A model generated the notes under the pieces. It ran no database searches. It saw only the letters and a list, made by a program, of their open reading frames with translations, and was not told the DNA's origin. From the NCBI GenBank assembly GCA_028702135.1, contig JAQVPJ010000016.1:1-51463 (forward strand): a stretch of 51,463 bases of DNA, read 5' to 3'. The DNA comes from Eubacteriales bacterium. GTDB lineage: Bacteria > Bacillota > Clostridia > Oscillospirales > CAG-382. Position numbers and translations under genes: made by a program. Below, in pieces: positions 43,610 to 51,463 of this stretch; the stretch's first letter is position 1, and every line of letters starts with the position of its first letter.

Positions 43610-43638
43610 TTTACAATCATAACACAATCTGTTATTAT
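43610..43638 (+). promoter_or_regulatory. Sigma-A promoter of the DUF6514-like gene
   Basis: TTTACA and TATTAT are separated by 17 bases, 23 bases before the TTG start. Confidence 0.65.
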
Positions 43639-43661
43639 TGGATTAACAAGGAGGGAAGAAT

Positions 43662-43934
43662 TTGAAGACGCTCATAAGCGAGCTTAAGCGGGATTGCGAG
43701 AGATTCACTCTCAGATACCAACTTTTTGAGGAATTTGACAACGAGCATTTTGGAAAAAGCTTTTTCAGCTTTACCGTTAAATTATACGATAACGAACACG
43801 TAGAAACAGCCGAAGCACGAGATGTTACGAGCTGCCGCGTTTCCGCGGAAAAGTTGCTGAAAGCTATTTGTTCGGGTACTGTAACGCCAACTTGTCTTCC
43901 CTATATTATTGAGGATTATCTGGCTGAAGCATAG
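43662..43934 (+). CDS. DUF6514-like protein, 90 residues
   Basis: A small soluble protein with a strand-rich first half and the C-terminal pattern SAEKLLKAICSGTVTPTCLP followed by YIIEDYLAEA. This matches the uncharacterised Clostridia family DUF6514, in which the end reads like SPxHxxDVVEDxL; the assignment is from memory. The TTG start lies 7 bases after AAGGAGG. A promoter and possible Spo0A boxes precede it, so a role around sporulation is possible but unproven. Confidence 0.75.
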   Translation: MKTLISELKRDCERFTLRYQLFEEFDNEHFGKSFFSFTVKLYDNEHVETAEARDVTSCRVSAEKLLKAICSGTVTPTCLPYIIEDYLAEA

Positions 43935-44100
43935 AAACGGTTCTGACATCAATTATGAAGTAATATAAATTATTTACAGTGATGAGTTAAGAGAAAAGTT
44001 ATTGAGGCTTATTATATTTACCTTTATATCCCTTCCCCCCCGGCGGAAAAATCAAAACAATTTGTAAAACCCCTGGTATATACCGGCTCAACCAGAAAAA

Positions 44101-44146
44101 ACAGTGAAAAATTCATACGAACTGTTGATTGAATTTAATTCACTGT
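44101..44146. repeat. Inverted repeat of unknown role
   Basis: ACAGTGAAAAATTCA and TGAATTTAATTCACTGT pair over 15 bases with a 2-base bulge and a 14-base loop. No T-run follows on either strand. The whole gap 43935-44221 holds no gene I can support. Confidence 0.4.
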
Positions 44147-44221
44147 ATTCTGTAGGAAGTAGTATAGTACAAGAGGTTTTTGTTTGTTTATAGGGTTATT
44201 TTATTATGGGCACGGAAATTA

Positions 44222-45073
44222 TTAGTGGCTTTTACGGGAAAGGCTCCTGATTGAAAGCAAGTAAAACAAAACCGCAGTAGCAAGGATTACAAGCACGTTT
44301 ACATAGGATGGGATCACTGTATCTCCCCATTTTAAAACAATACCCATTTCCTCCGCAAATTCTTCCTTAAATTCCGCCGGAGCATTACCGAACTGTTCGT
44401 TCATAACCGATTCCATCATAACCTGCCTGAATAAAACTGCGGAATGTGATACCGGGAATATCTTAACCACGATCTGAACCGCATCAGGTAAAATTCCGAT
44501 GGGCATATAAATACCGGTAATAAAGCCGACTAAAGTACCTACAACGGAGCTTGCGGTACCAAAAGCGTTCTGGCTTTTAAGGAAAGATACAATGAAGAAC
44601 AAAAGCGTGGTGTTTGCGAGCGTCGAAAGAATAATAAGTCCGAATATCTTGATTAAAGTCGTAAAATCGGGAAAAGTCCCGCCTTTTGCTACTATGTATA
44701 TCTCAACCAAGATAAATGTAAGCACACTCATTATCAGTCCTATTAAAAACGCACCGCCGATATATCCCGCAGTCAAACTGCTCCTCTTAATAGGTGACGA
44801 ATAAAAATCTTTTGTGATTTTATTGTGCCTGTCATCAACCATAATGCCGAATGCTCCCATCGTTGTCGTAAGAGAAACGACCGCGAGAAGGCCGGACATA
44901 ATCCATGAGTCCATTATCAGTCTGGGTTTTTCTACCTGGATATTACTCGACCATATATCTCCTAAAAAGAAGACATAAAGCCCGATGATGATAAAAACTG
45001 CGAGTAGTGAGAAAAACACAGAGGTTTTATCCCTGAAGTAAACCTTAAGTACCCTTTTTATAAAAGCGGTCAT
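44222..45073 (-). CDS. ABC-2 type transporter permease
   Basis: The 283-residue protein has six predicted membrane helices and the ABC-2 family pattern, including a conserved stretch near GTLVGFITGIYMPIGILPDA. It forms the membrane part of an exporter with the ATPase encoded just upstream. Its ATG overlaps the ATPase stop codon (TAATG). Substrates of such pairs are drugs, peptides or lipids; none can be named here. Confidence 0.9.
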   Translation of the reverse strand: MTAFIKRVLKVYFRDKTSVFFSLLAVFIIIGLYVFFLGDIWSSNIQVEKPRLIMDSWIMSGLLAVVSLTTTMGAFGIMVDDRHNKITKDFYSSPIKRSSLTAGYIGGAFLIGLIMSVLTFILVEIYIVAKGGTFPDFTTLIKIFGLIILSTLANTTLLFFIVSFLKSQNAFGTASSVVGTLVGFITGIYMPIGILPDAVQIVVKIFPVSHSAVLFRQVMMESVMNEQFGNAPAEFKEEFAEEMGIVLKWGDTVIPSYVNVLVILATAVLFYLLSIRSLSRKSH

Positions 45074-45987
45074 TATCTCATCTCCTTTCCGGTAATGTTG
45101 ATAAAGGCATCGTCCATAGTGCCTGTAAACACTTCAAAGCTTGTTATGTATTCTCTGCATGAATCAATAACAGGCAGTGCGCTCATAGTATCGGGCAACC
45201 TTACGGTAAAACGATTCGTGTTCTGTGTATAATCGCAGCCTAAGGATTCAAGAGCGTCAGTGAGCTTCTTTTCGTCTTTTCCTGAGGTGAGCACAATACA
45301 ATCGTATGAATAATTTTCCTTTAGCTCAGAAGGAGTGCCTTTTGCTGAGATAACCCCGTTGTCGATAATAATAACATAATCAGCTTCCGCCGCCTCCTCC
45401 ATGTAATGAGTTGTAAGGAAAACGGTCATCCCCGTATCAGCTTGCAGCTTTTTTATTGTATCCCAAACATTTTTACGCGTCTGAGGATCAAGCCCTGTCG
45501 TCGGTTCATCGAGAAATAATATCTTAGGAGTGTTTACAAGAGCTCTCGCAATATCGGCTCTGCGACGCTGTCCGCCCGAGAGCTTTCCGTAACGGCGGTT
45601 AAGCAGATCTGTTACACCGGCTGCTTCTGCCGCTTTTTTTACTGCCTCATCAAGCTTTTTTCCCTTGATTCCATAAAGAGCTCCCCTTGTTTCTATGTTT
45701 TCCCTGACTGTAAGCAAATCATCAAGAAGCCCGTCTTGGAAAACTGCTCCGATTACGTTGCGAATTTCCTCGTCGTCTTTACCGAGCACATTTCCATCAA
45801 CTACAGCACTGCCACCGTCAGGCTTAAGGAATGTGCAGATCATATCGATTGTTGTGGATTTACCTGCGCCGTTTGGTCCGAGAAAAGCGAACATCTTACC
45901 AGTCTCAACATAAAAACTAATGCCGTCGACTGCCTTGATTTCGCCAAAATGCTTTTTTAGGTCATTGACCTCTATTATATGTTCCAT
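45073..45987 (-). CDS. ABC transporter ATP-binding protein (drug-export type)
   Basis: The 304-residue ATPase has Walker A GPNGAGKSTT, signature LSGGQRRRADIARAL, Walker B ILFLDEPTTGLD and the switch His in FLTTHYMEEA. The C-terminal 80 residues form the DUF4162-like regulatory domain of DrrA-type exporters. It is coupled to the permease by a 1-base overlap. Confidence 0.94.
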   Translation of the reverse strand: MEHIIEVNDLKKHFGEIKAVDGISFYVETGKMFAFLGPNGAGKSTTIDMICTFLKPDGGSAVVDGNVLGKDDEEIRNVIGAVFQDGLLDDLLTVRENIETRGALYGIKGKKLDEAVKKAAEAAGVTDLLNRRYGKLSGGQRRRADIARALVNTPKILFLDEPTTGLDPQTRKNVWDTIKKLQADTGMTVFLTTHYMEEAAEADYVIIIDNGVISAKGTPSELKENYSYDCIVLTSGKDEKKLTDALESLGCDYTQNTNRFTVRLPDTMSALPVIDSCREYITSFEVFTGTMDDAFINITGKEMR

Positions 45988-46087
45988 TATTGATGCCCAT
46001 GCGTTGAGAGTTCGCTAAATATGCAGCAAAGACCGCGTGGGATTACACCTGCCTTTCAATATTTATATCTTTTACCGGGTGGTTTTA

Positions 46088-47182
46088 TTAACTCTTGTTG
46101 GAAATAAGCTCCTTTACTTTTTCCTCCTGTGCAAAAAGCGTGCACCCTCCCGTATGTTCAGCCGCTAATATATTATTTCCCATAATTTTTTTGAACAGCG
46201 GCGAATTCAAAGCTCCGATAAGCCCTCCGTCTTTAATGTTCACATCAGAATAGGGTGAGAACGGGCACGGCTCTACTGCGCCATCGGCGTTGATGTGAAA
46301 AAAGCCTCTGCCCGCAGCAAGGCAGCCACCCATATATTTTTCGTCCCCCGGGAAGGAAATAAACAGTATTTTTTTATACAGATTCCCGAGCTCTGTTTTT
46401 TTAGTATCAAGGTTTTCCCTGTCATGGTCATCAAGAGCAATCTCACGGGTGCTGTTGTCCATCGGCACGTACTCAATAAAAAGCACAACCTTGCATCCGA
46501 GCATATAAAGATTTTCCGCAAAAGGTTTGCTTGTCACTTCCTCAAAGTTTTCCTTTGACACCGTTACAGAAACACCGTAAAGTATTTTTCTCTTTTTCAT
46601 AGCCTCTATTGCCGAGGTCAGAATATGGTAAGTGCCTTCGCCCCTTCTGTTATCCGTAGACTCTAATCCGCCTTCGATGCTTATTATCGGGATAAGGTTC
46701 CTGCTATTATCAAACAGCTTTATGTATTCATTATCGATGAGAGTTCCGTTTGTTATAATAGGGAAGATTATATCTTTCGTATCAGCTGCACAGAGTAAAA
46801 CATCTCTTCTTAACAGCGGTTCCCCGCCAGCCAGCAGAATAAACGAAACACCGTGACACGCTGCCTGACCGAAGATAACTCCCCACTCGGCATCTGTCAA
46901 TAACGTTTTTGTGCCGGCATTATCGCATGTTTTATTCGCCCTTGCGTAGCATCCCTTGCAAAAAAGGTTGCAGTTCTGAGTAATACTTGATATTAGGAAT
47001 GGCGGAATATGAATGCCCTGTTTTTCGCTTTCAAGCCTTTTTTCCATCGCTTTTTCGAAAGAAGTTTTTATTTTTGAAAGAAATAGCATCTCTTTTAAGT
47101 TGAATATCGAGCCTTTTATTATCTTTTCTATTATGCTCTCTACACCGTTATTTAAATGCTGAGTCAGTTGTTTCGAGTTCAT
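46088..47182 (-). CDS. Radical SAM protein with C-terminal SPASM-like region
   Basis: The N-terminal half has the iron-sulfur motif CNLFCKGC (Cys-x3-Cys-x2-Cys) and further radical-SAM landmarks (LAGGEPLLRRDVL, IITNGTLID, ISIEGG). Cysteines in GGCLAAGRGFFHINADG, VEPCPFSPYSD and GGCTLF suggest an extra cluster. Relatives include heme-biosynthesis-like and peptide-modifying enzymes, but no precursor peptide is evident nearby. The start is ATG 47182 with GAGG; the frame is open 27 codons further. It follows the lysozyme gene by 31 bases and may share its transcript. Confidence 0.88.
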   Translation of the reverse strand: MNSKQLTQHLNNGVESIIEKIIKGSIFNLKEMLFLSKIKTSFEKAMEKRLESEKQGIHIPPFLISSITQNCNLFCKGCYARANKTCDNAGTKTLLTDAEWGVIFGQAACHGVSFILLAGGEPLLRRDVLLCAADTKDIIFPIITNGTLIDNEYIKLFDNSRNLIPIISIEGGLESTDNRRGEGTYHILTSAIEAMKKRKILYGVSVTVSKENFEEVTSKPFAENLYMLGCKVVLFIEYVPMDNSTREIALDDHDRENLDTKKTELGNLYKKILFISFPGDEKYMGGCLAAGRGFFHINADGAVEPCPFSPYSDVNIKDGGLIGALNSPLFKKIMGNNILAAEHTGGCTLFAQEEKVKELISNKS

Positions 47183-47213
47183 TAAAATAGCCTCTGTATA
47201 TGTATTAATTCGA

Positions 47214-47945
47214 TTACTGTTCCATGTAATCGTCAAATTCCTCTTTTGTTCCGTTGAATACATTCATATCAATAAATTTCTCTTCGCCATCATATCCCGC
47301 CAGCTTCCCCTTATGCGAATACTGCCAGAAGGTCCAATCTCTGCCATCGTTCAGCGATGCTTTTGTATAGACATCTCTTATCCAAACATCGTATTCAAGA
47401 AACGATCCGCTTATGTATTTTTTATATGATCTTTGAGTGGCATAAATAATGGGTTTTACTCCATAATGATTTTCAAGTTTTTCTATAAGCTCTTTTAAGT
47501 TGCTTTGTACCAAATTTACATCAGGGCTCTTGCCATTATAATCGCCATAATACTCTATATCTACCACGGGAGGTAGCATATTTTTTGTTTTGGCACATAC
47601 TGAAATAAAGTTTTCCGCTTGTTTTTCTCCACTGCTCTCGAAGCTGAAAAAATGATATGATCCTATTTTTATATCGGTTTTTAAAGCATTTTCATAATTA
47701 TTATAGTAATACGGATCTATATAGCTGCTACCCTCGGTAGCTTTTATAAATGCGAAACTTATATTCTGTGTTGCGAGTTTTTCCCAGTCGATTATTCCCT
47801 GATAAGAAGATACATCCACACCCCTTACAGGGTATTCCTCTATCGAAGGATTATTGAACCAGATAACCCCGCAGTGCAAAAGCACCCCGGCAGTCGATAG
47901 CACCAATACTAAAAATATAATTATTATCAGGATAATTTTCTTCAT
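47214..47945 (-). CDS. Glycoside hydrolase family 25 lysozyme, membrane-anchored or secreted
   Basis: After an N-terminal membrane helix or signal (about residues 2-24) comes a complete GH25 domain. Catalytic acids lie in GVDVSSYQG, FIKATEGSSY and PPVVDIEYYGD. It hydrolyses the MurNAc-GlcNAc bond of peptidoglycan. No wall-binding repeats are present. The start chosen is ATG 47945; upstream codons in frame lack a good site. Confidence 0.93.
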   Translation of the reverse strand: MKKIILIIIIFLVLVLSTAGVLLHCGVIWFNNPSIEEYPVRGVDVSSYQGIIDWEKLATQNISFAFIKATEGSSYIDPYYYNNYENALKTDIKIGSYHFFSFESSGEKQAENFISVCAKTKNMLPPVVDIEYYGDYNGKSPDVNLVQSNLKELIEKLENHYGVKPIIYATQRSYKKYISGSFLEYDVWIRDVYTKASLNDGRDWTFWQYSHKGKLAGYDGEEKFIDMNVFNGTKEEFDDYMEQ

Positions 47946-48026
47946 TGTATTTTCCAAATCAAAAATTTTTTTATTCAAATTTATAATAGCATAATGTTTT
48001 ATTATTTTCAAGCATTATCAATAAAT

Positions 48027-48055
48027 AATCCGAAGCGGTATTCCCGCTCCGGATT
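48027..48055 (-). terminator. Terminator after the first cohesin-like gene
   Basis: On the minus strand AATCCGGAGCGG pairs with CCGCTTCGGATT (one G-U) around a short loop, followed by ATTTATTG. It lies 40 bases after the stop codon. Confidence 0.7.
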
Positions 48056-48094
48056 CTTTATTAGTCAATGAATTTTTATAACGAGTTGCTATGC

Positions 48095-48760
48095 TTATCT
48101 GCTTCTCTTCTTAGAAGCAACTGTAGCTGTGCCTGCAAGAGCGATAAAAGCTATAATAGCGATTGCGATTGTTCCTGCGTCGCCGGTGGTCTCGGGAGGT
48201 GTGCTCGAAGTTTCGGATGTATCGGATGTATCGGATGTCTCTGTGCCTAAAGCGACAGTAGTATATCCGCCGTTGCCGAATACGTCCTCGACATCATAGT
48301 CCGCAGCACTTGTCTCTGCATGAGGTGCGTGGAATAATATTGCTCCGCTGACTCCGTCTTTTACCTTAAAGGGTATCGTGATTACAATAGAACCGTCTTC
48401 CTTTGCGGTTGCAGAAGCTGTGGTCGTCATGTAGGAAAGGTTGTATCTGTGGAGGTCCTCCTCAAGCTTGGATACGCTCTCCCACTTTTTAAGGTCGGGT
48501 GCTGTCGTAAGGAGCTGTCCTATTGCCTCGTTCTCGTTGTCGTCGTTCTTTACGACCGGCTCAACCTTATCAGCGTCATAATAGAGCTTAAGGCTTACAA
48601 AGCTCAGTCCCGACTCGGGAACTATGTCATTGACAGTGATTGTTACGTTTATTGTTTCGCCGGGGAGATAACTCTCAGGTGCGGATATCTCGAACGAATA
48701 TCCGGGATTCTCTACCTCGTCGCCCATCGGAGGATCGAACTCAACAGGAGGATTTTCCTC
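48095..48760 (-). repeat. 3' block shared by the tandem cohesin genes, copy 1
   Basis: This segment aligns without gaps to 50095-50760 at about 95% or better. Identity starts at the shared stop region and falls off at the junction between the CBM9-like and cohesin-like domains. A 9-base unit (TCGGATGTA type) occurs three times in the linker and differs between copies. Confidence 0.9.
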
Positions 48761-49930
48761 TTCCTCTACTACGCCAAGTTTGATATCAGCGAAAGTAACA
48801 TCGATATCACCGTTAGTATCCCATGTATGATACGGCCATGTCTCGCTTACTCCGTAATTAAACGAATTGTTGGTAGGCTGGGCAGCAGGAAGCACTACAG
48901 TCTCATCAATAGATGTAGGGGTGGATACAGATAAGTAGAAATGTGCTCCTGTCGTTGCACCGATACCGGCGAACGGAATTGACATCTCAACATACCAGTA
49001 ATCTGCTCCATTGGTGCTGTCATATGTCATTCCTTCTATTGTGCCTGCTTCGTGCTTATTTCCTTCCGGTAATGTGTTTACTCTTACCTCACAAACATCA
49101 CCGCTGGGTTTATAAGCGTAATTAATGAATGAATTGTAGGTTGTATATGCTACTGCCGGATCTCCGTAGGTAGCACCGTCGACGAATACCCAAAGACGAA
49201 TATTCGAACCATTGCCGTTACCGAAATAAGTTTCGTTACCAACAGGTGCTTGGTTATACTTAACAGCTACATAGAGATTAGTATCATCCGTGCGCATCTG
49301 GAAATCATAGTTCTCATCTCTGGTTTCATTTTCTTTAAGTTCGAACATAATTCTTGAATTTGTGCTGTCAACATGAGTCCAACCGCTTGAACTCCAGCCG
49401 GTGTCATCAAGAACACCGTCAACAGTGATTGTCTCGGTAACTACATCCCCATCTCTTGGATCAGTCTTTGATACCGTTGCCTTACCTTCAGTAACAGTTT
49501 TTGCAACAAGATCGATACCGGAAAGTGTTATGTACATATCCTTTTTAACAAGAGCTGCTGCTCTTTTCTGCTCAAGATTAAGAGCATTTTCCGATCCGTC
49601 TGAATGGATACCTACTACTATCTCATCAGTACCCAAAGAGATTACCGTAGGATCGGCACAGCCGGCTTTTGCATCTGCTTTAACCTTATAAAGTTCATCC
49701 TCAACCTTTTCGCATATAAAATATGTCGCATATGTAAGGTTTGCTGTCTGTGCAGCTGCGGTAGTTGTGATAACAACTGCATCTTCGCCCTTGATTCTAC
49801 CATCAACATAATCAATGTCAAACGCATAACCGTTGATTTCAATATCAGTTGGTTCATCGGCGCTTATGAGAAAAGAGCTCATCGTGCCTATAAGAATTAG
49901 AGACATGAATATTGACAAAAACTTTTTCAT
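48095..49930 (-). CDS. Anchored scaffold-like protein: beta module, CBM9-like domain, cohesin-like domain
   Basis: The 611-residue protein has a signal peptide (1-25) and a beta module (about 30-155) resembling that of the CHAP-dockerin protein. A CBM9/DOMON-like sugar-binding domain follows (about 165-390; ITVDGVLDDTGWSS, FQMRTDDTNLYVAVKYN). A cohesin-like domain occupies about 410-560, with PGETINVTITVNDI, SLKLYYDADKVEPV and SIVITIPFKVKDGVSGAILF. The tail has an SDT repeat linker, PPETTGDAG, one membrane helix and KKRSR. It probably displays dockerin-bearing proteins while holding a glycan. It ends in a block nearly identical to the gene at 50095. Confidence 0.82.
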   Translation of the reverse strand: MKKFLSIFMSLILIGTMSSFLISADEPTDIEINGYAFDIDYVDGRIKGEDAVVITTTAAAQTANLTYATYFICEKVEDELYKVKADAKAGCADPTVISLGTDEIVVGIHSDGSENALNLEQKRAAALVKKDMYITLSGIDLVAKTVTEGKATVSKTDPRDGDVVTETITVDGVLDDTGWSSSGWTHVDSTNSRIMFELKENETRDENYDFQMRTDDTNLYVAVKYNQAPVGNETYFGNGNGSNIRLWVFVDGATYGDPAVAYTTYNSFINYAYKPSGDVCEVRVNTLPEGNKHEAGTIEGMTYDSTNGADYWYVEMSIPFAGIGATTGAHFYLSVSTPTSIDETVVLPAAQPTNNSFNYGVSETWPYHTWDTNGDIDVTFADIKLGVVEEEENPPVEFDPPMGDEVENPGYSFEISAPESYLPGETINVTITVNDIVPESGLSFVSLKLYYDADKVEPVVKNDDNENEAIGQLLTTAPDLKKWESVSKLEEDLHRYNLSYMTTTASATAKEDGSIVITIPFKVKDGVSGAILFHAPHAETSAADYDVEDVFGNGGYTTVALGTETSDTSDTSETSSTPPETTGDAGTIAIAIIAFIALAGTATVASKKRSR

Positions 49931-50037
49931 ATTTTTTTTAGATTCCTTTCATACATTTTATTCTTTATAATATTATCATAATTATTCATAAATGTCAATA
50001 GTTTTTTATTATTTTATAAAAATTAGAAGATATTTAC

Positions 50038-50073
50038 AAAAAGGACGAATGCTTAAATGCATTCGTCCTTTTT
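50038..50073. terminator. Terminator after the second cohesin-like gene
   Basis: AAAAAGGACGAATGC and GCATTCGTCCTTTTT form a perfect 15-bp stem with a 6-base loop. It lies 22 bases after the stop codon and works on both strands. Confidence 0.9.
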
Positions 50074-50094
50074 TATCGTGTAATTACGTTTTGC

Positions 50095-50760
50095 TTATCT
50101 GCTTCTCTTCTTAGAAGCAACTGTGGCTGTGCCTGCAAGAGCGATAAAAGCTATAATAGCGATTGCGATTGTTCCTGCGTCGCCGGTGGTCTCGGGAGGT
50201 GTGCTCGAAGTTTCGGATGTTTCGGATGTTTCGGATGTCTCTGTGCCCAAAGCAACAGTTGCATATCCGCCGTTGCCGAATACGTCCTCGACGTCATAGT
50301 CCGCAGCACTTGTCTCTGCATGAGGTGCGTGGAATAATATTGCTCCGCTGACTCCGTCTTTTACCAAAAATGGTATCGTGATTACTATAGAACCGTCTTC
50401 CTTTGCGGTTGCAGAGGCTGTGGTCGTCATGTAGGAAAGGTTGTATCTGTGGAGGTCCTCCTCAAGCTTGGATACGCTCTCCCACTTTGTAAGGTCGGGT
50501 GCTGTCGTAAGGAGCTGCCCTATCGCCTCGTTCTCGTTGTCGTCGTTCTTTACGACCGGCTCAACCTTATCAGCATCATAATAGAGCTTAAGGCTTACAA
50601 AGCTCAGTCCCGACTCGGGAACTATGTCATTGACAGTGATTGTTACGTTTATTGTTTCGCCGGGGAGATAACTCTCAGGTGCGGATATCTCGAACGAATA
50701 TCCGGGATTCTCTACCTCGTCACCCATCGGGGGATCAAACTCAACAGGAGGATTAACCAC
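50095..50760 (-). repeat. 3' block shared by the tandem cohesin genes, copy 2
   Basis: Partner of 48095-48760, offset by exactly 2000 bases and in the same orientation. Confidence 0.9.
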
Positions 50761-51463
50761 TTCCTCTATAAAACCAAGTTTGATATCAGCGAATGTAACA
50801 TCGATATCGCCATCCTCATTCCATGCCTTATAGGGTGCATTTGCTAATTTGTTGTCCTCGGGTCCATCGGGATATACGCCATAGAAAAGTGCGTTGTTGC
50901 CGGTTACGGTTTCGGGGTCACCGGAAACTATCTCGGTTGGAGCGGAAAGAGTTGTGTAGAAGCTTGCTCCGGTTGTCGCTCCGAACGAAGAGAACGGAAT
51001 AGACATCTCTATGTACCAGTAGTCATCGCCGTTGGTGCTCTTTGCATCAACATCCTCCCATTCAACTACCGCGGCTTGATTGCCCTCGGGAAGGGTATTT
51101 TGGTAAATAGTGAGCGTGTCGCCGCCGGGAATATATGCGTAGTTTAAGAAATAGTTGTAGGTTGTGTAAGCTACTGCGGGATCGCCGTATGTAGCACCGT
51201 CAACAAATATCCATAAGCGGAAGTTTGAGCCCTTGCCGTTTCCGTTGTTAGTCTCTGTTCCGAGAGGAGCCTGGTTCGACTTGATGGCAAGGTAAAGATT
51301 TGTGTCGTCTGTACGCATCTGGAAATCATAGGCGTCCGGTCTTGTAACATCCTCTTCAAGAGCAGTCTGCCATTTGCCGGTTGTGCTGTCAACAGTTGTC
51401 CAGCCGTCAGAGCTCCAGCCATTGTCATCAAAAACACCGTCTACTGTGATTGTCTCGGGAACT
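50095..51463 (-). CDS. Second anchored CBM9-like/cohesin-like protein, N-terminus beyond window
   Basis: The frame is open to the window edge (455 codons seen). It starts within the CBM9-like domain (VPETITVDGVFDDNGWSSDG). The same cohesin-like domain follows, then an SET repeat linker, PPETTGDAG, a membrane helix and KKRSR. The last 215 residues are about 97% identical to the gene at 48095, including most silent positions. The CBM9-like part is clearly more diverged, with insertions. The two stop codons lie exactly 2000 bases apart, showing tandem duplication. Its expected N-terminal module and promoter are not visible. Confidence 0.82.
   Translation of the reverse strand, partial: VPETITVDGVFDDNGWSSDGWTTVDSTTGKWQTALEEDVTRPDAYDFQMRTDDTNLYLAIKSNQAPLGTETNNGNGKGSNFRLWIFVDGATYGDPAVAYTTYNYFLNYAYIPGGDTLTIYQNTLPEGNQAAVVEWEDVDAKSTNGDDYWYIEMSIPFSSFGATTGASFYTTLSAPTEIVSGDPETVTGNNALFYGVYPDGPEDNKLANAPYKAWNEDGDIDVTFADIKLGFIEEVVNPPVEFDPPMGDEVENPGYSFEISAPESYLPGETINVTITVNDIVPESGLSFVSLKLYYDADKVEPVVKNDDNENEAIGQLLTTAPDLTKWESVSKLEEDLHRYNLSYMTTTASATAKEDGSIVITIPFLVKDGVSGAILFHAPHAETSAADYDVEDVFGNGGYATVALGTETSETSETSETSSTPPETTGDAGTIAIAIIAFIALAGTATVASKKRSR

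Noticed and set aside
44033-44050. C-run near 44035-44042 as a possible phase-variable tract
   Set aside because: It is not inside a gene or clear promoter and no effect on expression can be argued.
1-51463. CRISPR array, tRNA or rRNA genes
   Set aside because: No regularly spaced short repeats, tRNA cloverleaf or rRNA sequence was seen on either strand by eye.

Overview
The window looks like a chromosome segment of a spore-forming, low-GC Firmicute of the class Clostridia, most like the Oscillospiraceae/Ruminococcaceae. The evidence is a spoIIGA-sigE pair, a SpoIVFB-like protease, the Clostridia-type rimP-nusA-rnpM-ylxQ-infB-rbfA-nrnA-truB operon, strong AGGAGG ribosome-binding sites, and many secreted or lipid-anchored proteins including dockerin- and cohesin-like modules. 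The assignment rests on gene content only.

Layout. 1-3.2 kb is an AT-rich accessory patch: small orphan genes, broken coding fragments, an IS3-type transposase remnant and two near-identical 190-bp direct repeats. 3.3-6.7 kb holds a zinc-ribbon membrane protein, a decayed lipoprotein gene and a PadR / membrane protein / DUF4097 operon. 6.8-10.2 kb is a sugar or cyclitol catabolic cluster: two TIM-barrel isomerases and a Gfo/Idh/MocA oxidoreductase. 10.4-20.2 kb has a glycosyltransferase, murQ followed by a large secreted phosphodiesterase with a C-terminal dockerin, an orphan OppA lipoprotein, a DHHW lipoprotein and a site-2 protease. 20.3-30.9 kb is the core: spoIIGA-sigE, a NYN-domain gene, the nusA-infB operon and a ParB/Noc-like gene. 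31-42.8 kb contains an anchored LamG-like protein, argH, an acyltransferase-like protein lacking its catalytic histidine, two paralogous solute-binding lipoproteins, a CHAP-dockerin protein, birA-bioY behind a clear BirA operator, and a Nudix hydrolase. 43-51.5 kb has small orphan genes, an ABC exporter, a radical SAM protein, a GH25 lysozyme and two tandem anchored proteins with CBM9-like and cohesin-like domains; the second runs off the window edge.

How the parts may work together. The most interesting theme is a possible small cohesin-dockerin surface system. Two secreted proteins (GDPD-like phosphodiesterase, CHAP amidase) carry almost the same C-terminal dockerin. Two membrane-anchored proteins carry near-identical cohesin-like domains. 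An extra module of about 120 residues appears in both the CHAP protein and the first cohesin protein. With GH25 and MurQ nearby, the cargo points to cell-wall or phosphodiester polymers rather than only plant polysaccharide. Binding between the two sides is inferred, not shown.

Other points: two genes (NYN protein, site-2 protease) seem to lack ATG/GTG/TTG starts and may begin at ATC and ATT behind ideal ribosome-binding sites; a textbook BirA operator overlaps the -35 box of birA; and the accessory patch contains a probable decayed toxin tail directly upstream of an intact small orphan gene.
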